Below are positions 36,293-44,493 of a stretch of 64,000 nt of DNA, piece by piece. The number at the start of each line of letters is the position of its first letter. The stretch's first letter is position 1. The notes below the pieces were generated by a model. The model did not search any database and was not told the DNA's origin. It was given only the letters and a program-made list of their open reading frames with translations. Both the position numbers and the translations under genes were made by a program. Origin of the DNA: CALLPQ01 sp039819545 (GTDB taxonomy: Bacteria; Pseudomonadota; Alphaproteobacteria; Caulobacterales; Parvularculaceae); contig JBCBRS010000011.1 of NCBI GenBank assembly GCA_039819545.1, forward strand, positions 1-64,000. The letters run 5' to 3'.

Positions 36293-36361
36293 ATGAAACG
36301 GAATCATTCATTCCGTTTTACAAGGCGCAAACTCAAAGGAGCCGCCGTTTATGACCTATGA
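36293..36361 (+). CDS. 22-residue leader peptide in front of the integrase
   Basis: ATG 36293, with GAGG eight bases upstream, opens a 22-residue basic frame (MKRNHSFRFTRRKLKG...) that ends at TGA 36361, ten bases inside the integrase gene in another frame. The first codons lie within a perfect hairpin AAACGGAAT/ATTCCGTTT (36296-36318). Ribosome movement over the leader would open the hairpin, so the set may regulate the integrase. Coding status is inferred. Confidence 0.4.
   Translation: MKRNHSFRFTRRKLKGAAVYDL
36296..36319 (+). terminator. hairpin with T run before the integrase gene
   Basis: Nine perfect base pairs, AAACGGAAT with ATTCCGTTT, around CATTC, followed by one more T. It looks like a weak intrinsic terminator or attenuator, placed inside the leader frame. 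Confidence 0.45.
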
Positions 36362-36965
36362 CCGTTCTTATCACCCATCCATGTCGCCCTATACCAATGG
36401 GGGCGAGCGCAAATATCTGTGCGCCAGCGAGCGGGAGCGCTTTATCAAGGCGCTGCCCGTTCTGACCAATCCCAAAGATCGCACCTATTGCGAGTGTATT
36501 TTGATGACCGGATGCAGAGCATCGGAAGCGCTCGGTTTGACCGCCCTGCATATTGATGCTGAGGAAGGGGCGATTATCATCCGCAGCTTGAAAAAGCGGA
36601 ATAAGACGCATTTTCGCGCTGTACCCGTACCGCGATCCTTTATTGAGCGGTTGGATGAGGTTCATCATATCCGTAAATCCCGCGCCATGCCCGGCGGCGG
36701 GCGTGATTGTCCATTGTGGACGTTCAGCCGGACAACTGGGTGGTTGCGGATGAAAGAAGTGATGAAAGCTGCCGGATTATCGGGTGTAAAAGCGACGTCA
36801 AAGGGGCTGCGTCATTCCTACGGCGTGAATTGCGCTCTGAACCATGTGCCCACCGTGGCGATCAAGCGCTTCCTCGGTCATTCCAGTTTGCAAACCTCGG
36901 AAGTCTATCTTGATTTTGCTCATGCCGAGGATGACCGGAAAATTGTGCGAAGATTGTGGGGGTGA
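36351..36965 (+). CDS. tyrosine recombinase, catalytic domain only
   Basis: A 204-residue site-specific recombinase made of the catalytic domain without the usual N-terminal core-binding domain. Active-site residues are Arg56 (TGCRASEAL), Lys151 in place of the usual His in KGLRHSYG, Arg154, His177 (LGHSSLQTS) and nucleophile Tyr186 (VYLDF). AAAGGAG precedes the ATG. It overlaps the XRE gene that follows. It may resolve element dimers or invert DNA rather than carry out the main integration, for which a large serine recombinase is present. Confidence 0.85.
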   Translation: MTYDRSYHPSMSPYTNGGERKYLCASERERFIKALPVLTNPKDRTYCECILMTGCRASEALGLTALHIDAEEGAIIIRSLKKRNKTHFRAVPVPRSFIERLDEVHHIRKSRAMPGGGRDCPLWTFSRTTGWLRMKEVMKAAGLSGVKATSKGLRHSYGVNCALNHVPTVAIKRFLGHSSLQTSEVYLDFAHAEDDRKIVRRLWG

Positions 36966-37189
36966 ATGAAGGGAACGTGGCCGATAATGTGATTGACCGT
37001 ATGATTGCAAGACGTTTGCGAAAACGGCGGAAAGCTCTCGGCATGAGCATTACCATGCTGGTGGCTTCTATAGTCGTTTCTTACCAACAGATACAAAAAT
37101 ACGAAACCGGACAAAATCGCGTCTCCGCCTCAAGGCTTTACCTTGCTTCCAAAGCGCTTGATGTGAAGGTGGAGTGGTTTTTTGAGTGA
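36956..37189 (+). CDS. XRE-family DNA-binding regulator
   Basis: A 77-residue helix-turn-helix protein of the Cro/CI type: RLRKRRKALGMSI, then VSYQQIQKYETGQNRVSA (recognition helix) and LYLASKALDVKVEWFF. The start is uncertain; GTG 36956 overlaps the recombinase end, and GTG codons at 36962, 36977 and 36989 lie in the same frame, GAAGGG being just before 36977. It probably controls excision or mobilization genes of this element. Confidence 0.8.
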   Translation: MGVNEGNVADNVIDRMIARRLRKRRKALGMSITMLVASIVVSYQQIQKYETGQNRVSASRLYLASKALDVKVEWFFE

Positions 37190-37343
37190 GTGATTTTGGA
37201 ACGTGCATATTGATACGTATACAAATATATTTCTTGCGCAATCGCAAATTAGTATATTATGCTAATCCCACCGAACACAATTGAGGGGTGTCCCTGAGTG
37301 GGACAGGTTACAGAGCATAATTATTGCAGGGACTATAAGCATC

Positions 37344-37802
37344 ATGTTGAGTAAAAAATTCTATACGTTTGCTGATTTACAGCCAAATCCTGATGTTCAA
37401 TTCGTCAGGATTGATGAGGCATTTAATGAAGAGGTTCCGTATCATTGCTATGTGTTGGCTGTCGATGAAAAAACACAAAAAGCATTATTGGAAAATCCAA
37501 TCCCGGAAAGTTATTCGCAACAACAAAAATTGTTGGCTTATCTTGAAAGAGGGGCTTACCTCCAGTCTCAACGATATGAAAATGGTCTTTGGCGTCCAGC
37601 AATCACGAGATCAGAGCGTTTAGATTCTGAGCTATCGCATGCTATGCACTATGAGCACGGAAAATATATGGGAATGGTTGATTTAACTGACCCCACTTTA
37701 GAGGAATTTGTGACATTTTATGATCTTGATGCGCATATTGATGAGTGCAAAGAAAGAGGTATACCGTTGAATCTTGGTGAGCCAATGCCAATTCGCGGCT
37801 AA
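37344..37802 (+). CDS. protein of unknown function
   Basis: A 152-residue soluble protein starting at ATG 37344 (MLSKKFYTFADLQ); the frame opens earlier at 37281 but lacks a better site. Nothing in it matches a family I know. The upstream 150 bases are A+T-rich with TTGCG/CGCAA and GTCCC/GGGAC inverted repeats and a TATTAT that may be a promoter -10. Its last four bases overlap the end of the convergent gene that follows. Confidence 0.55.
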   Translation: MLSKKFYTFADLQPNPDVQFVRIDEAFNEEVPYHCYVLAVDEKTQKALLENPIPESYSQQQKLLAYLERGAYLQSQRYENGLWRPAITRSERLDSELSHAMHYEHGKYMGMVDLTDPTLEEFVTFYDLDAHIDECKERGIPLNLGEPMPIRG

Positions 37803-38872
37803 AACTGGCCTTTCATTAAAATATAGGGGCTTGTAACGACCTCCTCTATTGCGCCGCCTTCCTTTTCAAGTGTTTCCGTATGGTAAAATTCCACATTCTC
37901 AGGGTCGGTTATATTTGACCTAAAACGTTCTTTCACTACATCGCTTAGGTCAGAATATTTGACCGTATCTGGTTTAACTTTCTTGCCTTTTTTCATCTTC
38001 TCTAGGTAAATTGGTGTCAGATGTGATGCAGAACGCTTAGCGTTTGATAACACCATACCTCGCAAAAAACCCGGGGCATCGTTCTTTTTCACTGTATCTC
38101 TGTCGTCTTTTGGCTCTTTATAATTTACAGTAAAGAGAATAAATCTGGGGAGGTGGTCTTCTGTTTCTCGTAATATAACATTCAAATTCTTACTGGCTTT
38201 ATCTAAAAAACAAATTCCCTCATATATGATTTTCCTATTGCCTGGCATGACAATTTCGTCACGATATTTACAATAGGGAAGATTCACATCTGTTTCTTTT
38301 TTTACATTATCATCACCTATTTCTACAAAAGTTCTAATCGCTTCTGAGATAGTGACTGTAGATATCCTTACGGTGTCTATACCGTTAACTGCGAATTGAT
38401 GAGATTTATATGTGCCTGCAATTTCATTAAGGCTGTCGTGGTCTGAGCTTTCAGTTGATGAAAATAAAAGCGGTAATAGTCCCATACAGCGAACAAGCAT
38501 ATCTTCGGGCGGCCAGTAGTTTTTCCAGTATAGAAACAGCGCTATTTTAATTCGCCAATCTCGTAGCTTCTTATTATCTTTTTGCGAGCTGACAAAATCA
38601 CGCTCTACTGCCCTTAATATTGGGCTTTTAGTTGAAAAAGATGGATCTTTTTGTGGAACAATTCTTTTAACCAGTTTTCGAAATTCCTTCGTAAATGGAT
38701 CTTTTATATTATCAGGGTACTCCATATTATATTGAGCAGTAAATTCTTTCAAAATTTCTATAAATTGAGTGTACGAGATTGGATTTTGAATCGACCCTTC
38801 GTCAGCACGAAATTTCCTTATCGCAAAAGCAAGCAATCTACGTTCCGGATATGTGTCATTAAAAACGAACAT
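37799..38872 (-). CDS. 357-residue protein of unknown function
   Basis: A soluble, charged protein of 357 residues from ATG 38872, behind a good GGGGA site; GTG 38908 is an alternative. Recognisable elements are few: an N-terminal helical part with YPERRLLAFAIRKF, a central IALFLYWKNYW and a C-terminal basic stretch with KKGKKVK. It is A+T-rich and sits among regulators and cargo. An inverted repeat (38930-38945) lies about 60 bases before its start. It may be a defence or regulatory protein, but the sequence does not say. Confidence 0.55.
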   Translation of the reverse strand: MFVFNDTYPERRLLAFAIRKFRADEGSIQNPISYTQFIEILKEFTAQYNMEYPDNIKDPFTKEFRKLVKRIVPQKDPSFSTKSPILRAVERDFVSSQKDNKKLRDWRIKIALFLYWKNYWPPEDMLVRCMGLLPLLFSSTESSDHDSLNEIAGTYKSHQFAVNGIDTVRISTVTISEAIRTFVEIGDDNVKKETDVNLPYCKYRDEIVMPGNRKIIYEGICFLDKASKNLNVILRETEDHLPRFILFTVNYKEPKDDRDTVKKNDAPGFLRGMVLSNAKRSASHLTPIYLEKMKKGKKVKPDTVKYSDLSDVVKERFRSNITDPENVEFYHTETLEKEGGAIEEVVTSPYILMKGQF

Positions 38873-38929
38873 ATTGAATTTTCCCCGATATTGCTGCCTA
38901 AAGGACACAGGTCAATTTGTGACTAATCT

Positions 38930-38945
38930 TGGTCAAAACTGACCA
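38930..38945. promoter_or_regulatory. inverted-repeat operator candidate
   Basis: TGGTCA AAAC TGACCA is a perfect 6-4-6 inverted repeat. Partial copies of the half-site (GGTCAA at 38910 and 38952) lie on either side, giving a cluster of GGTCA-type boxes before the 357-residue gene. It looks like a regulator binding site; the regulator is unknown. Confidence 0.4.
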
Positions 38946-39223
38946 TGACTAGGTCAAAAGTCAACGTCAGATTTGCCTATCAAATGGCAGTTTTGCTCCA
39001 CCGGCAGTCAATCTTAAGGAAACCGAGGTCCATAGTCGGAAAATTTCAGAGCAATACTCGCTGTGTGGCTATCAATTTTGACTGATATAGTCTCGGCTAA
39101 AAATCAATAAAATCAGCTATTTAACTGATATCGTAAGTCCAATTACGAACTTGAAAAACACAAAAATCCATCTAGCATTTTCAGCAATAAGAGCTTGGAA
39201 AAAAATAGGGAGAATCACCTATT

Positions 39224-39595
39224 ATGGTTTACACAGCAAACGACTTGCGAAGAACACGTCACGATGAAAATCCATTCGATACGATGGGGTTATTATCTTT
39301 TGCTGAGAATTTAAATTTTCTGTCATGCGAACTTCAAAATTACCGTCAAGCGGCAAATCGGAAATCACAGGCAGCCGTCGCAACAGAGATGCGGAAAATA
39401 GTGACCGCATATTCCACTAAAGAATACACAGAACACATAGCAGAAAATATTCAAAACCATAATATTCGTGACTTTGAAAGACGTTCGCGGCTTAGCAATG
39501 AGGGGCAAATATTATTGATTCATGCGTATACGTATATTTGCTGGAATCCTTACAGGGTAATCTGGACTGAATCACTGTTGTCAAAGGCTGGATAG
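39224..39595 (+). CDS. small protein of unknown function
   Basis: A 123-residue helical protein starting at ATG 39224 with AGGGAGAA ten bases upstream. No family is recognised; the pattern SFAENLNFLSCELQNYRQAA suggests a helical bundle. It is A+T-rich and lies alone between the 357-residue gene and the coupling operon. Confidence 0.55.
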   Translation: MVYTANDLRRTRHDENPFDTMGLLSFAENLNFLSCELQNYRQAANRKSQAAVATEMRKIVTAYSTKEYTEHIAENIQNHNIRDFERRSRLSNEGQILLIHAYTYICWNPYRVIWTESLLSKAG

Positions 39596-39787
39596 AGTAG
39601 TTTGTTTACAAACTAATTCCAATATCGTTCGATAATTGCCCTTATATCTTCACATAAGCTTTCCCTGAATTCCAAACTCTAGCTTATTCTAAGCCTACCA
39701 GCTAAGGCATTTAAGTCCGGCTGAACCGAAAGGTAAGGTGATATTAGTATTTTCTTCAATCTCAAAAGCTGAGGAAGCAGGCCAGTG

Positions 39788-39922
39788 TGCCCGTGCGAAC
39801 GGGCAGACAGGCGTGTCGCCGAAGAACTTTAGTCCTCAAGAGCAAAAGGACTTCCAGAACTGTATGTCGTCTTAAACCCTAAGAGCTGGCCCTCCAAGAC
39901 TTTGTGATGATCGTCTTGGAGG
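39788..39922 (+). ncRNA. candidate structured leader RNA of the coupling operon
   Basis: Three hairpins in a row: TGCCCGT/ACGGGCA closed by the stable GNRA loop GCGA (39788-39805), AGTCC/GGACT (39831-39852) and CCTCCAAGAC/GTCTTGGAGG (39891-39922). There is no open frame over the 370 bases between 39596 and 39967. The RNA would lie upstream of the 37-residue frame and the anchor/coupling genes, so it could control them. A tRNA-like or known riboswitch pattern was not recognised. Confidence 0.45.
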
Positions 39923-39967
39923 TGCCATTACCAATCGGCGTTCGAAAACCAAAAGGATAGTTCTCTT

Positions 39968-40081
39968 ATGCCATTTCAGAGTGAATTACTCAACCTGCTT
40001 GGGGTTGGGGTGGTCGCACTTACCCAAAATCGACGCAACAGTTGCCGTTTAGAAGGGAGCGGACAGTATGAGTTTGTCTAA
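39968..40081 (+). CDS. 37-residue peptide overlapping the anchor gene
   Basis: A short frame MPFQSELLNLLGVGVVAL... from ATG 39968, with AAGGA about nine bases upstream, ending at TAA 40081, 14 bases past the start of the next gene. The hydrophobic first half could form a membrane helix. It could be a coupling leader peptide or a real small protein. Confidence 0.4.
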   Translation: MPFQSELLNLLGVGVVALTQNRRNSCRLEGSGQYEFV

Positions 40082-40460
40082 CGTTGAAATGGGCTTCCTT
40101 CTTGCCTCGGTTCCGATGGCATTGGCGGGCTTAGCTTTTTCTATATCGCTTTCAGCCAGCCCGTTTATCGCAACTATTGGTAAAGCCCTTGGGTGGCCGC
40201 TTTCGATCATCCTTGGATATGTTGGCGGGGTTTATTGGGCTGACAGCCTGCTACCTGATTGGCCGCAGTGGGCGGGCATCCCCATCATGTTCGGGCCGGG
40301 CTTCTTTTTCACATGGATGGCGATCTCAATTTTATTGCATGAAGACGCCATCGAAAAAGAAATCCAGTTTGCGCGATGGATTGGCGCAAAGATTAAGGAC
40401 TATCGCCAGAAGAGAACGGCTGAGAAAACGACCTATAGAGCCTATGCGGAGGATGAATAA
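40068..40460 (+). CDS. small membrane protein, probable anchor of the coupling ATPase
   Basis: A 130-residue protein with two or three membrane spans (about residues 8-30, 40-58 and 66-88) and a basic, charged tail (KIKDYRQKRTAEKTT). It ends TAATG, overlapping the start of the coupling ATPase, which itself lacks membrane spans. Together they would make a two-part type IV coupling protein. That job is inferred from position and topology. Confidence 0.6.
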   Translation: MSLSNVEMGFLLASVPMALAGLAFSISLSASPFIATIGKALGWPLSIILGYVGGVYWADSLLPDWPQWAGIPIMFGPGFFFTWMAISILLHEDAIEKEIQFARWIGAKIKDYRQKRTAEKTTYRAYAEDE

Positions 40461-42136
40461 TGGTCCTCAAGACAGGGTTCAATCTTATTCAGAACTCCGG
40501 GCAAAAGCGGGCCAAGTCTCGCCTGCGTAAATTCTCCAAACGTGACAAGCGAGCCCTTGAAGCGATCACGAGTTCGGGCGCGTTTGATCAGGGTGGCCTT
40601 ACCACCACCGATGTACTTCATGAGCACGGCATGTTTAAGAAAGGCGAGAGCAGCTTGCCGATCGGTGTCCATGATGGCCGCATTTTGCGGGATAACCTTG
40701 ATTCGCCGATCGCAATTCTGAGCCGCCCCGGCGGCGGAAAAGGTACTTGCCTTGGGTTTCCGATGATGGCCGAATGGAAACATTCGAGCTTTACCTTGGA
40801 TGTTGATTGCGAATATGTGAGGAGCGTTTCGCCTTTCCGCCGTTCCCTTGGGCACAAACAAATATTTTTAAACGCCTGCGGTCTTTACGGTTTTCCAAGT
40901 GATTGTTTAAACCCGTTTCGGCGCCTGATAAGATTGGTGCAGGAAGACATACATGCAGCGATCGCGGAAGCCCGTGAGCTGGCGCAGCTTATTGTGCCTG
41001 ATACACCGGCAAAGCAACAAAGCCAGAATAACTGGATTGATAAGGGTGCCCGTAAACTCATTGAAATGGCGCTTATCTATTTGGCAAAAGATCGCCCTTA
41101 TCAATGCACGCTCGCAGGCCTCCTTGAATTCCTGAGCCAGCCGATCCCGGCGATGCTTGATGCGATCGGCATGAATGCCACCATTGTTTTTGCTGTGAAA
41201 CGCGCCACCACCTTTGTAGCCGAATATTTCGCCGAGGCACAAAAACAGGTCCAGTGGAAGGTCGAGGAAGCGTGCGAGGCGCTGCAAATCATACAACCGG
41301 GCTCTCCCTATGATTTGGCCACGAGCGCGTCATCATTTGATCCCCGATCAGTTAAAACGGCTGATCAACCAATTGATATTTATCTGATGGTTGAAGGCCG
41401 CAGGCTTGAAACTGAAGCCAATTATCTCAGCCTGTTGATGAGTCATATCATCGAGGAAGCGGCAAACGCGCCTGGTGATCGTCCTTTTTTGGTTTTGGCC
41501 GACGAGTTTTCGCAACTTGCAAAATCAAGGGTTTTAATCAAGGCGATGCGGGCCTACCGGAAACGAAAAATCAAGATCGTGACTATGAGCCAAGGGCGTC
41601 AATCCACGATTGACCGATATGGCCAGAACTTGGCCCATGACATTGAAGACATGGCGGGCACCAAAATATGGATTGATCCGCCTTATCAAATTGCCCGCGA
41701 GCTTTCTCAAAAAGGCGGCTATCATACGGCAACGTCTCGCAATATCGGCGACGCACCGGACGGTCGATATACGACAAGCTATTCTGAGTCTGCGCAACCG
41801 AATTTACCCGTTTCCGAACTTGTCAGCGGGAGCGGTGCACTCGCCGGAAAGATGATCATTGAGCACAAAGGCGTTCCCGGTCTGATTGTTGCCGATAAGG
41901 TGCCTTGGTGGGAAATCTATCCCTATGCCGAGCAATTGTCTAACGACTACCGGGATGATTTTTATCAATATCAGCCCCCTCCGGTGAGGGTTTCACGTGA
42001 TGAGGCGTTGGCAATGTTCGGTCTTTCCGACCCGTTTATGGCATCTGATGTCACCGCACGAGCCCGCTTACTACAAGGTAGTTTCCCGCAACCAATCATT
42101 AACGCAGCGCTTAATGCGCTCGGAGGTTCGCAATGA
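40460..42136 (+). CDS. type IV coupling ATPase, VirD4/TraG-like
   Basis: A 558-residue ATPase that should bring relaxase-bound DNA to a secretion channel. Walker A is LSRPGGGKGT (about residues 87-96) and Walker B is FLVLADEFSQ (near residue 345); ETEANYLSLLMSHIIEE and the RKRKIKIVTMSQGRQS stretch fit the family. The membrane helices usual at the start of VirD4 are absent and are probably supplied by the upstream small protein. The stop codon overlaps the E1-like gene by four bases, so the ubiquitin-like genes belong to this operon. Confidence 0.85.
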   Translation: MVLKTGFNLIQNSGQKRAKSRLRKFSKRDKRALEAITSSGAFDQGGLTTTDVLHEHGMFKKGESSLPIGVHDGRILRDNLDSPIAILSRPGGGKGTCLGFPMMAEWKHSSFTLDVDCEYVRSVSPFRRSLGHKQIFLNACGLYGFPSDCLNPFRRLIRLVQEDIHAAIAEARELAQLIVPDTPAKQQSQNNWIDKGARKLIEMALIYLAKDRPYQCTLAGLLEFLSQPIPAMLDAIGMNATIVFAVKRATTFVAEYFAEAQKQVQWKVEEACEALQIIQPGSPYDLATSASSFDPRSVKTADQPIDIYLMVEGRRLETEANYLSLLMSHIIEEAANAPGDRPFLVLADEFSQLAKSRVLIKAMRAYRKRKIKIVTMSQGRQSTIDRYGQNLAHDIEDMAGTKIWIDPPYQIARELSQKGGYHTATSRNIGDAPDGRYTTSYSESAQPNLPVSELVSGSGALAGKMIIEHKGVPGLIVADKVPWWEIYPYAEQLSNDYRDDFYQYQPPPVRVSRDEALAMFGLSDPFMASDVTARARLLQGSFPQPIINAALNALGGSQ

Positions 42137-43029
42137 GTAATGTCGATTATTGCCGTCTTGAAGGTCTTATTGATCGTGATGTTATGAAGAATGCACATGT
42201 CGCTGTTGTTGGCGTTGGCGGTGCATCCAGCCTAGTTCGAAATCTTGCCCATGTTGGCCTTGGCGCTGTTACGATCATCGATTTTGATGAAGTTTCGACA
42301 ACAAATGTGGCCACGCAAGCATACGGTCTGCATCAGGCTGGTAAGCTCAAAGTGGAAGCACTTGAAGCTGATATCCGTGCAATCAATCCAGATACGAGAG
42401 TCACAACTCATGCAGTTAAGCTGCAAGGTCTCAGCGAAAGCGCATTGTTGAATGTTCTCAATGCTGACCTTTTGCTTGCCATGACGGATAATTTTTATAC
42501 GCAAGCAACGCTGAACAAACTCGCGATCCGCTATGAGGTTGATACGCTTTTTTCAGGTGGTCATGAAGGATGCAAAGCAGTTGAAATCACAGGTACTTTT
42601 GCGGAAAGCATTGAGCGCGGATATGGTTGCCATCGCTGCCACATTCAACCCAGATATGATGCGCATGCACAAGATATCGTTGAGAGCGGAGTGATCAACT
42701 CGCATATTTTTCAGGCTGAATATCGCAATGCGATGCTCGGTACACTGGCCCTATCTGTCTTACATGATCAAAAAAGATCACCCCTCGGACAGCCGCATAT
42801 TGCCAGACTATTCAAACGCAAGCCGTTTTTAATAGGCCGAATTGATCCGCACTATTTTAAGGCCCTGATGGGCCCGGCTGACCATAATCAGCTTCCAACC
42901 TATGGGCTTTTTTCAACAAAGAGTTTTGAGCGCCAACTGACTGGCTCTCAATCATGTCCTGACTGTGGGACGCCCCCTAACCGGATCGGGGTTCAGTATC
43001 CGGCATCTATGGAGGACAGTAATGTCTGA
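42133..43029 (+). CDS. E1-like ThiF-family adenylyltransferase
   Basis: A 298-residue protein with a Rossmann start VAVVGVGGASSLVRNLAHVG and the acidic strand TIIDFDEV (Asp50, Asp52), as in E1 enzymes that adenylate the C-terminus of ubiquitin-like proteins. Asn58, Gln62, Lys73 and Asp119 stand at the usual positions, but the Arg of the NxxRQ motif is Thr61 here. Two CxxC pairs (Cys166/169 and Cys275/278) can bind zinc; Cys147 (HEGCKAV) is a candidate thioester cysteine. A four-base overlap joins it to the coupling ATPase. Confidence 0.85.
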   Translation: MSNVDYCRLEGLIDRDVMKNAHVAVVGVGGASSLVRNLAHVGLGAVTIIDFDEVSTTNVATQAYGLHQAGKLKVEALEADIRAINPDTRVTTHAVKLQGLSESALLNVLNADLLLAMTDNFYTQATLNKLAIRYEVDTLFSGGHEGCKAVEITGTFAESIERGYGCHRCHIQPRYDAHAQDIVESGVINSHIFQAEYRNAMLGTLALSVLHDQKRSPLGQPHIARLFKRKPFLIGRIDPHYFKALMGPADHNQLPTYGLFSTKSFERQLTGSQSCPDCGTPPNRIGVQYPASMEDSNV

Positions 43030-43186
43030 CAAAAAGACTCCACCAATGGAGTATATCAACCCGATCATTGATGCGGAGTTCGAGGAAATTCAAGAGAGCT
43101 TGCGCGATAGCGCTTCTCGACAACTCGTTTCAGCTCAATCGACGGAGGTTGGTCCGGTTAAGTCGCGCACATTGTGTGCATCTTAG
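43022..43186 (+). CDS. 54-residue protein between E1 and E2-like genes
   Basis: Starts at ATG 43022, overlapping the end of the E1 gene (ATGTCTGA), a coupling arrangement. The product is acidic in its middle (DAEFEEIQESLRD). It ends VKSRTLCAS, without the double glycine of classical ubiquitin-like proteins. It is too short for a full beta-grasp fold. It could be an adaptor, or a small substrate of the E1. Confidence 0.5.
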   Translation: MSDKKTPPMEYINPIIDAEFEEIQESLRDSASRQLVSAQSTEVGPVKSRTLCAS

Positions 43187-43258
43187 CCATTACCGGGCCG
43201 CGTCATTTTCCGCGATCTGGCGCGGCCTAAATTTTATGGTCGAGATGGGCAGTAAAGA

Positions 43259-43714
43259 ATGTCTGGTTTTTTTGATTTCGCCGGTACTGTTATCGATCGC
43301 ATTTGCAGAACGCTTTTTGGCGTTTCTCCCGAACCAAAATCGGTGCGTGAGACTTCGTATCAGCGGAGAAATATAATCGCATCTCAGTATTCAATATTGC
43401 CTGATGCGCCCAAAATTTCAGGGCGCCCGCCATGTTGGATTGGCTTGAAGCATGGCAAATATTTGTATGAGTTTCAGGTTTTGAAAACAGAGGGTGAAAT
43501 CCGAATTTATATTCTGGCGGCACCCTCATACGGCAAACACAAAATAACTGCGCACCTTACGCATCGTTGGTTCGATGATGTGTGTAGGATTCATTATGTG
43601 TGCTGTGGTGGGCGTTCACCTACAGATTTTGATGATGCCAAAGAATTTGCGCGGCTCTGGTGTCGCTACACAACTCATTATGTCGAAACCGGACAAGATT
43701 TATTCGCCTCATAA
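43259..43714 (+). CDS. possible E2-like protein
   Basis: A 151-residue protein of no certain family. Position between the E1 and JAB genes, and the C-terminal pattern THRWFDDVCRIHYVCCGG with ARLWCRYTTHYVETG, resemble the divergent prokaryotic E2 proteins of ubiquitin-like operons, in which a histidine precedes the active-site cysteine and an aromatic helix follows. Cys109, Cys115 or Cys116 would be the candidate active residue. The assignment is inference and needs structure comparison. Seventy bases separate it from the preceding gene. Confidence 0.4.
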   Translation: MSGFFDFAGTVIDRICRTLFGVSPEPKSVRETSYQRRNIIASQYSILPDAPKISGRPPCWIGLKHGKYLYEFQVLKTEGEIRIYILAAPSYGKHKITAHLTHRWFDDVCRIHYVCCGGRSPTDFDDAKEFARLWCRYTTHYVETGQDLFAS

Positions 43715-43731
43715 TTGAAGGAGTTCATTCT

Positions 43732-44493
43732 ATGGATATTGCCAATGCTATAACGATGACGGCGCGTGTTTATGGTGATTATAAGAAAACAGTTGCGCGT
43801 CATGAACCGGAAACCGTTGCGCTACTTGGTGGAAAACTTAATAAACCAAACCGCATCACAGAGTTTCGATTTTGCCCGCCTGAGAAGAAAGGGGGTGTGT
43901 ATCAATCCAGTTCCGCCACTGTCTCTGTTGATGCAGACCTGATGAACTGGATCATTTCCAATGAGTTTGCTCCAAACGACCGCTATATTCTCGGTCTTTG
44001 GCATTCGCATCCCGGAAATGTGACCGCACCGTCAGGCGAAGGCGGTGATCTTGGTGCGTTCGAAGATTTTTTATCAACCACAGCAGCGCGTGAGGCGGGC
44101 TGGAAGACGCTTTTAGCACCTATCACGACCTTTGATCACAAAGGACGAGATACGATTCATGGTTGGACATACTCACAAGGGGAAATGAAAGCGAGACCTG
44201 CTCCGGTTCTTATCGAGGCAGCAGGACACCTACACACGCCACACGAATTTGAAAGATTGATTATGGAACAACCAACCCACACAACCTCCGAGCCCGTGTC
44301 AAAGCGTGTTGAACGAACACGTGAAGTCCAATCGCTGTTACTTGAATTTGACCAGGCGTATTGTGTGCTTCATGAGCAGTTAACTGGATCATGGCTTAAA
44401 CGCCGTGAAGCCTTGCGTCGTTTTAATTTATATGCACTCAGCGAGTTTGATGATCTTATAGCTTCGATCGATGATGATCGGGGCCGCCCGTGA
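43732..44493 (+). CDS. JAB/JAMM-family metallopeptidase
   Basis: A 253-residue protein from ATG 43732 with AAGGAG nine bases upstream. JAMM residues are Glu27 (PETVALLGG), His91 and His93 (GLWHSHPGN), Ser101 and Asp106 (PSGEGGDLGAF); the spacing between Ser and Asp is two residues longer than in the usual HxHPx6Sx2D. Such enzymes cleave ubiquitin-like proteins from targets, or trim them before E1 activation. The C-terminal 100 residues are helical and unassigned. Its stop overlaps the next start as TGATG. Confidence 0.8.
   Translation: MDIANAITMTARVYGDYKKTVARHEPETVALLGGKLNKPNRITEFRFCPPEKKGGVYQSSSATVSVDADLMNWIISNEFAPNDRYILGLWHSHPGNVTAPSGEGGDLGAFEDFLSTTAAREAGWKTLLAPITTFDHKGRDTIHGWTYSQGEMKARPAPVLIEAAGHLHTPHEFERLIMEQPTHTTSEPVSKRVERTREVQSLLLEFDQAYCVLHEQLTGSWLKRREALRRFNLYALSEFDDLIASIDDDRGRP

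Noticed and set aside
42133..44493. PRTRC plasmid system
   Set aside because: The E1 and JAB genes fit, but ParB, the StbA/ParM-like protein and the small PRTRC proteins E and F are not seen.
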